DNA of 11,993 nt from Fen-549 sp964636655 (GCA_964636655.1 CAZWTK010000046.1:1-11993); one strand, 5' to 3'; shown: positions 1 through 8,280, numbered from the stretch's first letter. Notes: generated from the letters alone by a model not told the origin. Translations and numbers: made by a program.

Positions 1-92
1 CCGCCTACGATCCCCGCGCCCACCTGATCTACGTCTCGCAACAGTTCGCCGACGGTGACGCCCCCGTGATCCACGTCTTCAAGGCCCGATAG
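1..92 (+). CDS. 3' end of an unidentified gene (last 29 codons)
   Basis: An open frame enters from the left edge in frame 3 and stops at TAG (90-92). The 29 visible residues begin AYDPRAHLIYVSQ and end VIHVFKAR. GC-rich third positions and the alternating hydrophobic pattern (LIYVS, VIHVF) look like real coding sequence made of beta strands. The Asp-Pro-turn-LIYVS rhythm resembles the last blade of a beta-propeller or LVIVD-repeat protein, but that is only a resemblance. No catalytic motif is visible and the start lies outside the window, so I give no function. Confidence 0.6.
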   Translation, partial: AYDPRAHLIYVSQQFADGDAPVIHVFKAR

Positions 93-412
93 CCAGAGCC
101 GCCGAGCATCCGGTGCTTCGCCCGCCTCTCTGTGTCGATTCCGTGCCGATCAACTTGGATTGCTGGTGATCAGATCCAGCCTCCCGTACCGTCGCTTCCT
201 GGCGGAGGGTTGAGGTCCCGAGGAGGGATGCCGAGGTGAGATCTAGTCGGCCGGCGTAGAGCTGGGCGCCGCTCCTCGGTCTTAGCGCATATAGAGCCGT
301 CTCGAAAGCGAGCAGATTCCGTAGTCGTCCGATAGCAGGAGCATGTGAGCTAGCTGCTAAGCTGAGTTCGCGTGAACCGAATACATTCAACACATCTACG
401 AGTGAGACGCGC
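93..412. other. 320-bp stretch with no supportable gene
   Basis: This lies between the incoming gene and the small membrane-protein ORF. GC content falls along it and mixed short repeats of no clear family appear. An open frame on the minus strand covers it but runs antisense across the end of the preceding gene and has no recognisable domain. The plus frame leading into the small ORF at 413 is open well upstream but contains no ATG or GTG start, so this may be decayed coding sequence. No convincing promoter, tRNA or terminator was seen. Confidence 0.4.
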
Positions 413-526
413 ATGAGAGCACATTCGAGCACTTTCCGCTGGACATTGATGATTGTCGGCACTCTACTGGTTGGTTTCACTGTGGTAGCGATAGCGGTCT
501 ATCTCTTTATCAGTAGCTCGCCGTAA
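413..526 (+). CDS. small single-pass membrane protein, 37 aa, unknown function
   Basis: ATG at 413 opens a 37-codon frame closed by tandem stops TAA TAA (524-529). It starts MRAHSSTFRW, followed by one uninterrupted hydrophobic segment of about 23 residues (residues 11-33, TLMIVGTLL then VGFTVVAIAVYLF), and ends ISSSP. The basic N-terminus (Arg2, His4, Arg9) before the helix predicts N-in, C-out topology by the positive-inside rule. A weak purine stretch (GAGTGAGA, 400-407) sits 5 bp before the start. It lies in the AT-richer island and converges with the anchored protein at 639-1274. Small one-pass proteins often modulate a membrane partner, but nothing visible names one. A chance hydrophobic ORF is the main alternative; the tandem stops and clean topology favour a real gene. 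Confidence 0.5.
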   Translation: MRAHSSTFRWTLMIVGTLLVGFTVVAIAVYLFISSSP

Positions 527-638
527 TAATCGGCTCATTCCCTGCGGGCCCACTCTCTTCATGCTGGCTTAGCGGACGTTTCTATGCTGAAGTTCGTGTA
601 TTTCTAGCAAGATACTTGTCGGTAACGAACGTTAGTTA

Positions 639-1274
639 TCACGAGCGCGCCGGTTTTACTTTCGCTCGGCGCTTACGTAGTCCGATTACAGCGGGTATCC
701 ATAGAAACGCTGTTATAGCAACTAAGCCAATCGCTCTAATCGCCCATGTAGTCGCGACATCGCCACTCGTATTCCTCGCTTGGATTATCGCACGTAAGCC
801 GATCGCTGGTCCATTCGCGGTAGTACTATTGACGCGAACTACAATCGTGGTAGATACACTGCGTATCGCTACAAACCGAAATGTACCACTAACTGGCCGT
901 ACTACTCGATCAAACGAAAACGAACGGTTGCCGATAACGCGAAGATCATGTGGATTATACTCGAGTTCTACGGTAGTGTTTCTCGCTGCTAGTCTGCTTA
1001 TGTTTCGCAATTCCCAGGCGATTTCGGTTTCACGTCCTACGACAAGATCTTCGCTCTTCTCGTATTGAACATTGAGAGTTAGGTGAGGCGGAGGTACTTT
1101 TGTGCGTACGATTTTTGTATCGGGAAGTATTCGAACGGCGGTCACACCATTCTTCGCTAGTGATTCTTCAAGCGCAAATTGAAGAGAGCTCTTTCCCGCG
1201 CGCACACCAGCGCTTTGAAGATAGTTCATAAACTGTATTTGGACAACACGAGACGTTGTTAAGGACTTTTCCAA
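639..1274 (-). CDS. C-terminally membrane-anchored surface protein, probably 5'-truncated
   Basis: The 211-residue frame starts at a TTG (1272-1274) and stops at TGA (639-641). Residues ~75-155 form a beta-rich stretch (DLVVGRETEIAWELRN; NTTVELEYNPHDLRVIG; STTIVVRVNS) with the rhythm of CARDB/DUF11-type Ig-like domains: 'balanced' strands, then an N-x-S/T-rich turn. Residues ~178-199 are one hydrophobic helix, followed by the basic tail RKRRAKVKPARS. That is the layout of an extracellular domain held by a C-terminal anchor with a cytoplasmic tail. No LPXTG-like motif precedes the helix, so sortase anchoring is not indicated. No signal peptide is present, which an outward-facing domain would need. 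The frame stays open 47 codons further upstream, to a TGA at 1416-1418, and those codons look coding (charged helix, RRDIKKREKSITKLSRLG) but contain no ATG or GTG. I therefore think the natural N-terminus is missing. The function is unknown. Confidence 0.5.
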   Translation of the reverse strand: MEKSLTTSRVVQIQFMNYLQSAGVRAGKSSLQFALEESLAKNGVTAVRILPDTKIVRTKVPPPHLTLNVQYEKSEDLVVGRETEIAWELRNISRLAARNTTVELEYNPHDLRVIGNRSFSFDRVVRPVSGTFRFVAIRSVSTTIVVRVNSTTANGPAIGLRAIIQARNTSGDVATTWAIRAIGLVAITAFLWIPAVIGLRKRRAKVKPARS

Positions 1275-1499
1275 TCCATTGATTAGTCCAAGGCGAGATA
1301 ATTTCGTTATCGACTTCTCTCGCTTCTTTATGTCGCGCCGGATATCGGATGCGCTGGTGTATGAAAGAAATCGAGTATCGAGTATTTCGTTATAACGATC
1401 GCGATTGGATCGCTCTCAAGTCGAAGCGAGGGTCTATGTCATCCGCGAAAGCGGACGTCTAGCGAGAGGGAGGTCGCGAGGCTATTCGAAGATGATCAT

Positions 1500-1771
1500 C
1501 TCCGGTGGAGATAGTCGTCGACGGCCCGGCGGCCTCTCCGCGGGTGAAAGCCGCTATCGGGCGTTTGACCAACTCGCTGGCGTCCGATAAGAGCTTCGGA
1601 CCGGTACAGGTGCTCGCCGACAAGGCCGGCGACCTGACCTTGCTCCAGACGCCTGTCTCCGGAACGGCCAGTGGTGACTTGGCGGTCGCGAAAGTGCGGG
1701 AGCTGCGCAGCACCTACATTCCCCGGGCCTTCGCGGAAGGCGGCGCCAGGGTCTACGTGACCGGCGAAAGC
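1500..1771 (+). pseudogene. MMPL-family transporter remnant (internal fragment)
   Basis: About 88 codons in one frame match the periplasmic porter segment of actinobacterial MMPL/RND-type exporters. The order is VEIVVDGPAASPRVKAAIG, then FGPVQVL, GDLTLLQTPVSGT, a KVRELRSTYIPRAF block, and VYVTGE ending at 1768. In intact relatives this block sits after the first transmembrane helix, and VTGE precedes the block of helices 2-6. Here an in-frame TGA at 1493-1495 closes it on the left, and the similarity ends exactly where a GC-rich hairpin begins (1773). None of the expected helices, about 600-700 residues in total, are present. The frame happens to stay open beyond 1771, but that part is antisense to ppdK and has no MMPL character. 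This is a decayed or rearranged fragment; assignment by recalled family pattern, not by search. Confidence 0.65.
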
Positions 1772-1772
1772 A

Positions 1773-1798
1773 GGGGCGCCGCCTCCCGGCGGCGCCCC
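1773..1798 (-). terminator. perfect 11-bp hairpin downstream of ppdK
   Basis: GGGGCGCCGCC (1773-1783), loop TCCC, then GGCGGCGCCCC (1788-1798) is a perfect inverted repeat. It begins 36 bp after the ppdK stop codon. Read on the minus strand, the stem is followed by TGCTTTCG, a poor U-tract, so it is a GC-strong but U-weak terminator or an mRNA 3' stabiliser. It also marks the edge of the MMPL remnant. Confidence 0.6.
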
Positions 1799-1834
1799 AA
1801 GCAACTACTTCAGGCGATGTGCCTGCGTACAGCC

Positions 1835-4456
<2,622 letters not shown>

Positions 4457-4798
4457 CTATCTGTCCCTTTCTCTCGTGTTTACGCGCCTACGTCGAGTCT
4501 GTGGCTATGGCTCTGTGGGAGAAGCCTGCCCACCCGATCGGTGGCTTGGCAGCGCGGGCGCTCGGCCCGAAAGGCTCCCGATAAGAATGCGCACGCCAAC
4601 CGCACTACGGCGGCGCGCGAGCGAAGCGCCTCTGCGCTCATGTCTCCTGCCATTGTCACAGCTCGACGGTTTTTCGAACGACGCCCGCCCGCTCAGGGGA
4701 GACGCCCTCATGACGGAGTCGTATCAAAGACGGCGCCGCCCCGGGGGAAAGAACCGTATCCGGGTGGGCCGAGAAAGAAGCCGAAATCGGCCGCCGGC
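4457..4798. other. divergent spacer between ppdK and the leucine leader
   Basis: No gene is supportable here. Short open frames exist on both strands but are arginine/proline-rich, overlap one another and lack domains. A clear TANNNT promoter for ppdK was not found. The only structure that stands out is a nested set of inverted repeats at 4517-4579, listed separately. Confidence 0.5.
4517..4579. other. possible three-way-junction RNA fold upstream of ppdK
   Basis: Three stems nest exactly. A closing stem pairs GGGA (4517-4520) with TCCC (4576-4579) and GCC (4524-4526) with GGC (4573-4575), leaving a 3-base bulge. One arm pairs TGCCCACC (4527-4534) with GGTG (4540-4543) and GGCA (4548-4551). 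A second arm pairs CGGGC (4555-4559) with GCCCG (4565-4569). The element is 61 bp from the ppdK start, so on the minus strand it could be part of that 5' UTR. Chance hairpins are common in DNA this GC-rich, and I recognise no known riboswitch. Confidence 0.2.
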
Positions 4799-4827
4799 TT
4801 GCGTGGGCAGTGCGCGCTAGCTACCCT
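4799..4827 (+). promoter_or_regulatory. predicted promoter of the leucine leader and leuA
   Basis: A -35-like TTGCGT (4799-4804), a 17-bp spacer and a -10 TACCCT (4822-4827) of actinobacterial TANNNT form. Initiation about 7 bases after the -10 would fall near 4833-4835, only 3-5 bases before the leader-peptide GTG. The leader mRNA would then be almost leaderless, consistent with no Shine-Dalgarno sequence in front of it. Confidence 0.45.
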
Positions 4828-4837
4828 GGTAAACGAA

Positions 4838-4894
4838 GTGTTCACACGGACGAAGAGCCAGAACCTCCTGCTTAGCTTGGCGACCGCCGGGTAA
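4838..4894 (+). CDS. leucine leader peptide of leuA, 18 aa
   Basis: GTG at 4838 opens an 18-codon frame, (V/M)FTRTKSQNLLLSLATAG, with TAA at 4892-4894. Residues 10-14 are Leu-Leu-Leu-Ser-Leu (CTC CTG CTT AGC TTG, 4865-4879): four Leu codons of four different kinds in five positions. It lies directly upstream of a pause hairpin and an intrinsic terminator, with leuA beyond. This is the classical attenuation layout: ribosomes stalled at Leu codons when charged leucyl-tRNA is scarce would prevent formation of the hairpin that begins one base after the last Leu codon. The peptide itself has no further expected role. The start is chosen because it is the only GTG/ATG a short distance upstream and fits the predicted promoter. 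Confidence 0.8.
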   Translation: MFTRTKSQNLLLSLATAG

Positions 4895-4914
4895 ACACAA
4901 CCCGGTCCGGTCGC
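4880..4914 (+). promoter_or_regulatory. pause hairpin of the leu attenuator
   Basis: GCGACC (4880-4885) pairs with GGTCGC (4909-4914), and CCGGGT (4887-4892) pairs with ACCCGG (4900-4905), giving a 12-bp stem with a small internal loop and a 7-base loop. It begins one base after the last Leu codon and contains the leader stop codon. A ribosome that finishes the leader would cover its left arm; one stalled on the Leu codons would also block it. The exact antiterminator pairing is not obvious; CGGT (4908-4911) with ACCG (4926-4929) is a short candidate. Confidence 0.6.
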
Positions 4915-4919
4915 CCTCC

Positions 4920-4952
4920 GCCTCCACCGCCTTCGGGCTTGGGGGCTTTTTT
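4920..4952 (+). terminator. intrinsic terminator (attenuator) before leuA
   Basis: GCCTCCA (4920-4926) pairs with TGGGGGC (4940-4946) using one G-T pair. Inside, GCC-TTCG-GGC (4929-4938) forms a stable UUCG-type tetraloop stem. Six T (4947-4952) follow at once. It is an unusually clean intrinsic terminator, placed 32 bp before the leuA start and on the same strand, where its only sensible job is conditional termination. Confidence 0.85.
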
Positions 4953-4984
4953 GTGGCCGAAAACAGTACGAGCGAGGAAACGAG

Positions 4985-6661
4985 ATGAGTCGCATGCCAA
5001 TCACCAAGTACCGGCCCTATCCGCCGGTCGAGCTGCCGAATAGAACCTGGCCCTCGAAGGCCATTACCGAGGCTCCGGTCTGGTGCTCGGTCGATCTACG
5101 CGACGGCAACCAGGCGCTGATCGACCCAATGAACAGCTCCCGCAAGCAGCGGCTCTTCGAACTCCTGCTCGAGATCGGCTTCAAGGAGATCGAGGTCGGC
5201 TTTCCCTCGGCCTCGCAGACCGACTTCGACTTCCTGCGCCGGCTGATCGAGAAAGACATGGTGCCCGATGACGTCACGATCATGGTGCTGACCCAGGCCC
5301 GGAAAGAGCTGATCGAGCGCACCTTCGAGAGCATCCAGGGTGCACGCAACGTCATCGTCCACCTGTACAACTCCACTTCGGAGCTGCAGCGCCGCGTCGT
5401 TTTCCGCAGCGATCAGGAGGGCGTGAAGAAGATCGCGGTCGACGGCGCCGAGTGGTGTCTGGACGGAGTCGAGACCGTTCCCGGCACCGACGTCCGCTTC
5501 GAGTACTCGCCCGAGAGCTTCACGGGTACCGAGTTGGAGTACTCGCTGGAAGTATGCGAGGCGGTGCTCGACGTCTGGCAGGCGACGCCCGAGCGTCGGG
5601 CAATTCTCAACCTCCCGGCTACGGTCGAGATGTCCACGCCCAACGTCCACGCCGATCAGATCGAGTGGTTCTGCACCAATCTCGACCGGCGCGAGCGCGC
5701 AATCATCTCCATCCATCCCCACAACGATCGCGGCACGGCTGTCGCCGCCGCCGAGATGGCGCTGATGGCCGGTGCGGAGAGGGTCGAGGGGACGTTGTTC
5801 GGAAACGGCGAGCGCACCGGCAACGTCGATCTGATCACGCTGGCGATGAACATGTTCAGCCAGGGAGTCGACCCGAAGCTCGATTTCTCGAACATCGACG
5901 AGCTGCGTCGCGTGGTCGAGTACTGCAATCAGCTGCCCGTCCACCCACGCCACCCCTACACCGGCGACCTCGTCTATACGTCCTTTTCGGGCTCCCATCA
6001 GGACGCGATCAACAAGGGCATGGAGGCTTGGGCCAAGAAGCCGGAAGGAGAGGTCTGGGAAGTTCCGTACCTACCGATCGATCCCAAGGATGTGGGCCGA
6101 TCCTACGAGGCGATCATCCGCGTCAACAGCCAATCGGGCAAGGGCGGCGTTGCCTACGTGCTCAAGACCGAACACCATTTGGAACTACCGCGGCGCCTGC
6201 AGATCGAGTTCTCCAAGGCGATTCAGAAGATCGCCGACAGCGAGGGCGGCGAAGTGACGTCCGAGGAGATCTGGCAGACCTTCGAGGGCGAGTATCTGAA
6301 GCCCGTTCGCCCGCTCGAGCTGATCTCGCTCAGGCACCTGGAGGGCGAGCCCGGACACGATCGCATCGAGGCGGTGCTGCGCGTGGACGGAGTCGAGCGC
6401 GCAGTCGTGGGCTCGGGACATGGGCCCGTCGACGCCCTCGTCATGGCGCTCGGCGAGGAGCTCGGCATCGGCGTTCGCATCCTCGACTATGCGGAACACG
6501 CGATGCGCTCGGGCGCCGACGCGACGGCCGCCGCCTACATCGAGGCGGCCATCGACGAGGACGTGCTCTGGGGCGTCGGCATTGACGAGAGCATCGTCGT
6601 CGCCTCGATGCGGGCACTGATCAGCGCGATCAATCGCGGCGCGTCACGCGCGCCGAGCTGA
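4985..6661 (+). CDS. leuA: 2-isopropylmalate synthase
   Basis: First committed step of leucine synthesis in the cytosol: acetyl-CoA + 2-oxoisovalerate to 2-isopropylmalate. At 558 residues it is the long actinobacterial/yeast-type enzyme. The TIM-barrel domain has LRDGNQAL (38-45; Arg39, metal ligand Asp40), HPHNDRGT (244-251; metal ligands His244, His246) and GNGERTGNVDL (273-283; Asn280). The spacings Asp40-His244 (204) and His244-Asn280 (36) equal those I recall for the Mycobacterium tuberculosis enzyme. A linker follows. The C-terminal leucine-sensing domain spans about 438-550 and includes GSGHGP (476-481) and a SIVVASMRAL helix, so feedback inhibition is expected. The start is ATG 4985 with GAGGAAACGAG just upstream. 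The leader peptide rules against citramalate or homocitrate synthase. The gene is followed by tandem TGA TGA (6659-6664) and meets the CAP gene with 3 bp between stop codons. Confidence 0.97.
   Translation: MSRMPITKYRPYPPVELPNRTWPSKAITEAPVWCSVDLRDGNQALIDPMNSSRKQRLFELLLEIGFKEIEVGFPSASQTDFDFLRRLIEKDMVPDDVTIMVLTQARKELIERTFESIQGARNVIVHLYNSTSELQRRVVFRSDQEGVKKIAVDGAEWCLDGVETVPGTDVRFEYSPESFTGTELEYSLEVCEAVLDVWQATPERRAILNLPATVEMSTPNVHADQIEWFCTNLDRRERAIISIHPHNDRGTAVAAAEMALMAGAERVEGTLFGNGERTGNVDLITLAMNMFSQGVDPKLDFSNIDELRRVVEYCNQLPVHPRHPYTGDLVYTSFSGSHQDAINKGMEAWAKKPEGEVWEVPYLPIDPKDVGRSYEAIIRVNSQSGKGGVAYVLKTEHHLELPRRLQIEFSKAIQKIADSEGGEVTSEEIWQTFEGEYLKPVRPLELISLRHLEGEPGHDRIEAVLRVDGVERAVVGSGHGPVDALVMALGEELGIGVRILDYAEHAMRSGADATAAAYIEAAIDEDVLWGVGIDESIVVASMRALISAINRGASRAPS
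6637..6655. terminator. GC hairpin overlapping the 3' end of leuA
   Basis: CGGCGCG (6637-6643), 5-base loop, CGCGCCG (6649-6655): a perfect 7-bp stem within the last codons of leuA and just past the CAP stop codon on the other strand. Neither strand has a U-tract. It may limit read-through between the convergent genes, or may simply reflect GC-rich codons. Confidence 0.25.
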
Positions 6662-6664
6662 TGA

Positions 6665-7273
6665 CTAGCGCTTGACCGCGAAATCGGCCGTCACGAGCAC
6701 CACCGTGTGACCCCCGTAGATGCCGGCGCCGTGAATCGATCTGACCACGCCGACTCCGAAGACTCGCCAGTGCGACGAGAGCATCACGCGCCTGTGCTCC
6801 GGGCTGGCCAGCCAGCGCTTGACGACCCCACGCGGCGTCGCCCGCGGTTGCGCCCAAAGAATGTTCTCGCCGGCGGCGAAGTATCTCGGGTGGCTTCCGC
6901 CGTAGAAGTTTCTGACTCGGGAAAAGAAGCTTGCGCCGTTTGGAGACGAATGTGCGAAATAGCCGTTGACGGCCATCTGCAGCGAGTGCTTGTCGGCCGA
7001 GCGCATCAGCCCGGCTCTGAGCTTGAGGGCACGAAGCCCGTGACGCTTGCGGGTGGCGTTGATCGCCGCAGCCAGTTGCTTCTCATAGCGGTTCATGGCG
7101 GTGACGGAGGGTTTCTTCGTACTTGCCGCCTGAGAGCGGGCTACGGCGCCCTGCGCGGTCGACAAGATCGCGACGAGCAGCGCGAGCGCGAGTGCTATCG
7201 CAACCCCGAATGAACTCGGCCGGTGCCCGATACCTCTCTTTCCTACCACTACGGTCTTGAGCCCTGTTTGCAT
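6665..7273 (-). CDS. secreted CAP/SCP-domain (YkwD-like) protein
   Basis: The protein has 202 residues. Residues ~22-43 form a hydrophobic signal segment (FGVAIALALALLVAIL) after a basic N-terminus, with a likely A-x-A cleavage site near 43-45 (QGAVA), so it is exported. The CAP fold spans ~62-200. It shows AAINATRKRHGLRAL, SADKHSLQM (His96), YFAHSSPNGASFFSRV (His108), AGENILWA (Glu136), WLASPEHRRVML (His160) and GVGVV, ending in VVLVTADF. These are the usual CAP positions, including the His/Glu cavity residues. Bacterial members are extracellular and mostly uncharacterised. Start is ATG 7271-7273 with GAGGGGG 9-15 bases upstream. It diverges from the sortase and converges with leuA. There is no sorting signal, so it is probably secreted or non-covalently wall-bound. 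Confidence 0.9.
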   Translation of the reverse strand: MQTGLKTVVVGKRGIGHRPSSFGVAIALALALLVAILSTAQGAVARSQAASTKKPSVTAMNRYEKQLAAAINATRKRHGLRALKLRAGLMRSADKHSLQMAVNGYFAHSSPNGASFFSRVRNFYGGSHPRYFAAGENILWAQPRATPRGVVKRWLASPEHRRVMLSSHWRVFGVGVVRSIHGAGIYGGHTVVLVTADFAVKR

Positions 7274-7325
7274 CTCGCCGCCCCCTCGAAACGCCGCCTT
7301 TTCTCGAAACTACCCACGTCGACAT

Positions 7326-7343
7326 TCGATCCTAGAAGATCGA
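7326..7343. promoter_or_regulatory. inverted repeat in the CAP/sortase divergent region, candidate operator
   Basis: TCGATC (7326-7331) and GATCGA (7338-7343) form a perfect 6-bp inverted repeat around CTAGAA. A direct repeat GACATTC flanks it (7321-7327 and 7344-7350). A second direct repeat, CTCGAAAC, sits nearer the CAP start (7285-7292 and 7303-7310). The cluster lies midway in the 160-bp intergenic region, where a shared regulator would bind. No regulator family is recognised. Confidence 0.3.
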
Positions 7344-7422
7344 GACATTCTTTGCGTGTGGGTCTGTCGGCGACCAAGTTTGACGCATCGATCGGTTGCG
7401 ACCAACGACAACTGGGCACAAG

Positions 7423-7428
7423 TACGAT
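7423..7428 (+). promoter_or_regulatory. candidate -10 element for a leaderless sortase mRNA
   Basis: TACGAT (TANNNT form) ends 5 bases before the sortase ATG, and no Shine-Dalgarno sequence precedes that ATG. This is the layout of leaderless actinobacterial transcripts. No -35 element is seen at the standard distance; a TTGACG at 7380-7385 is too far away to pair with it. Confidence 0.3.
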
Positions 7429-7433
7429 CTGAA

Positions 7434-8207
7434 ATGGTGAGACTCGGCAGCGAAATATCTCGAACCGACGCAGACCAGGAGGCTCGGCGCGAGTCACCGG
7501 AAGACGCGTCTCGGATCGGCCGTGGCAATCGATCGCGCCGTCTCATCAGCCGGTTCGGGCTGGTGATCGCCGCTTTCGGTACCGTCCTCATCGTCTGGGC
7601 GCTCGTCGTCCTCTTCTTCGGCGATCCGGTCACCGCCCTCTATCAGGACTGGCGCCAGCATCAGTTGGCGGGCCAGTTGAACAAGGAGTTCAGGCAGTTC
7701 AAGGCGTCGGTTCCCGTCTCGAGCACGAAGAACGGGGAGCCCTCGCCGGCCGCGATTCGCGCCGCAGCCCTGCGCTACTCCCGCAAAGCGAGCGCGGGGC
7801 AGGCGATCGGCCGAATCGAGATTCCGCGCATCGGCCTCAGTAAAGTGGTCGTCAACGGTACCGACTGGGGCGCCGATCTGAGCCGCGGACCCGGGCGCTA
7901 TCCGCAGAGCTCCTGGCCGGGTATGGGGAAGGTCACGGCGATCGCCGGGCACCGTACGACCTTCGGCGCGCCGTTTCGGCACGTCGACGAGCTTGCGCGG
8001 GGCGACCGCATCAGGCTCCAGATGCCCTACGGCACCTTTACCTATCGCGTTTTCGCACACAAGGTCGTTAGCTCGAACGACTGGAGCATCCTACGGAAGC
8101 GGGGCTTCGACACGCTCGTTCTCTCGGCCTGCCACCCGCTCTACAGCGCTTCCCATCGCTGGATCGTCTTTGCGCGGCTGGCCTCCGTGACGGCGCCGGC
8201 GAGCTGA
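7434..8207 (+). CDS. class E-like sortase (membrane-anchored transpeptidase)
   Basis: The protein has 257 residues. A charged cytoplasmic tail (1-40) leads to one transmembrane helix at ~41-62 (FGLVIAAFGT then VLIVWALVVLFF), then a linker and the extracellular sortase barrel (~125-250). The catalytic triad is visible: His173 in AIAGHRTTFGAPF, Cys233 in TLVLSACHP, and Arg242 in SASHRWIVFARL. The preceding IGRIEIPRIGL is the usual first strand, and VDELARGDRI the helix/strand after the His. Actinobacterial class E enzymes attach LAXTG-type surface proteins to peptidoglycan; specificity here is inference. ATG 7434 is chosen because the frame upstream of it (to 7257) crosses the promoter region, encodes no domain and overlaps the CAP start. 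No sortase substrate or pilin gene is in view, so this looks like a stand-alone housekeeping enzyme. Confidence 0.92.
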   Translation: MVRLGSEISRTDADQEARRESPEDASRIGRGNRSRRLISRFGLVIAAFGTVLIVWALVVLFFGDPVTALYQDWRQHQLAGQLNKEFRQFKASVPVSSTKNGEPSPAAIRAAALRYSRKASAGQAIGRIEIPRIGLSKVVVNGTDWGADLSRGPGRYPQSSWPGMGKVTAIAGHRTTFGAPFRHVDELARGDRIRLQMPYGTFTYRVFAHKVVSSNDWSILRKRGFDTLVLSACHPLYSASHRWIVFARLASVTAPAS

Positions 8208-8224
8208 ACGATCGGTTGATCCGC

Positions 8225-8254
8225 CGCCGAAGAGGCCGGGCCTCCGGCGCTTTT
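8225..8254 (+). terminator. intrinsic terminator after the sortase gene
   Basis: CGCCG (8225-8229) pairs with CGGCG (8245-8249), and GAGG (8232-8235) with CCTC (8241-8244), around a CCGGG loop and an AA bulge. C and TTTT (8251-8254) follow. It starts 18 bp past the sortase stop, separating that gene from the GH94 locus. Confidence 0.7.
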
Positions 8255-8280
8255 ATGCCGCCTCGCGCGATACGGGCGTG

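Noticed and set aside
79..480. 133-codon minus-strand frame
   Set aside because: Runs antisense over the end of the incoming gene and part of the small membrane-protein ORF; no domain, signal or ribosome-binding site.
616..1068. 150-codon plus-strand frame in the AT-richer island
   Set aside because: Overlaps the minus-strand protein at 639-1274, which has a coherent Ig-like region, transmembrane helix and basic tail. The plus frame's hydrophobic runs are the complement of that helix and of Val/Ile/Thr-rich strands.
4476..5007. Several overlapping small frames on both strands in the ppdK-leuA spacer
   Set aside because: Arg/Pro/Ala-rich, mutually overlapping, no motifs. Only the last 18 codons of one plus frame (4838-4894) are supported, as the leucine leader.
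5452..6585. 377-codon plus-strand frame inside leuA
   Set aside because: A +1 shadow of leuA, arginine-rich and without motifs; leuA itself carries all metal-binding residues.
4985..6661. Citramalate or homocitrate synthase instead of LeuA
   Set aside because: Full actinobacterial LeuA pattern, LeuA-like metal-site spacing and a leucine-rich leader peptide upstream all point to 2-isopropylmalate synthase.
7257..7433. Extended N-terminus for the sortase from an upstream start at 7257
   Set aside because: It would overlap the CAP start codon and translate the shared promoter region; the added residues contain no sortase feature. ATG 7434 gives the normal tail-helix-barrel layout.
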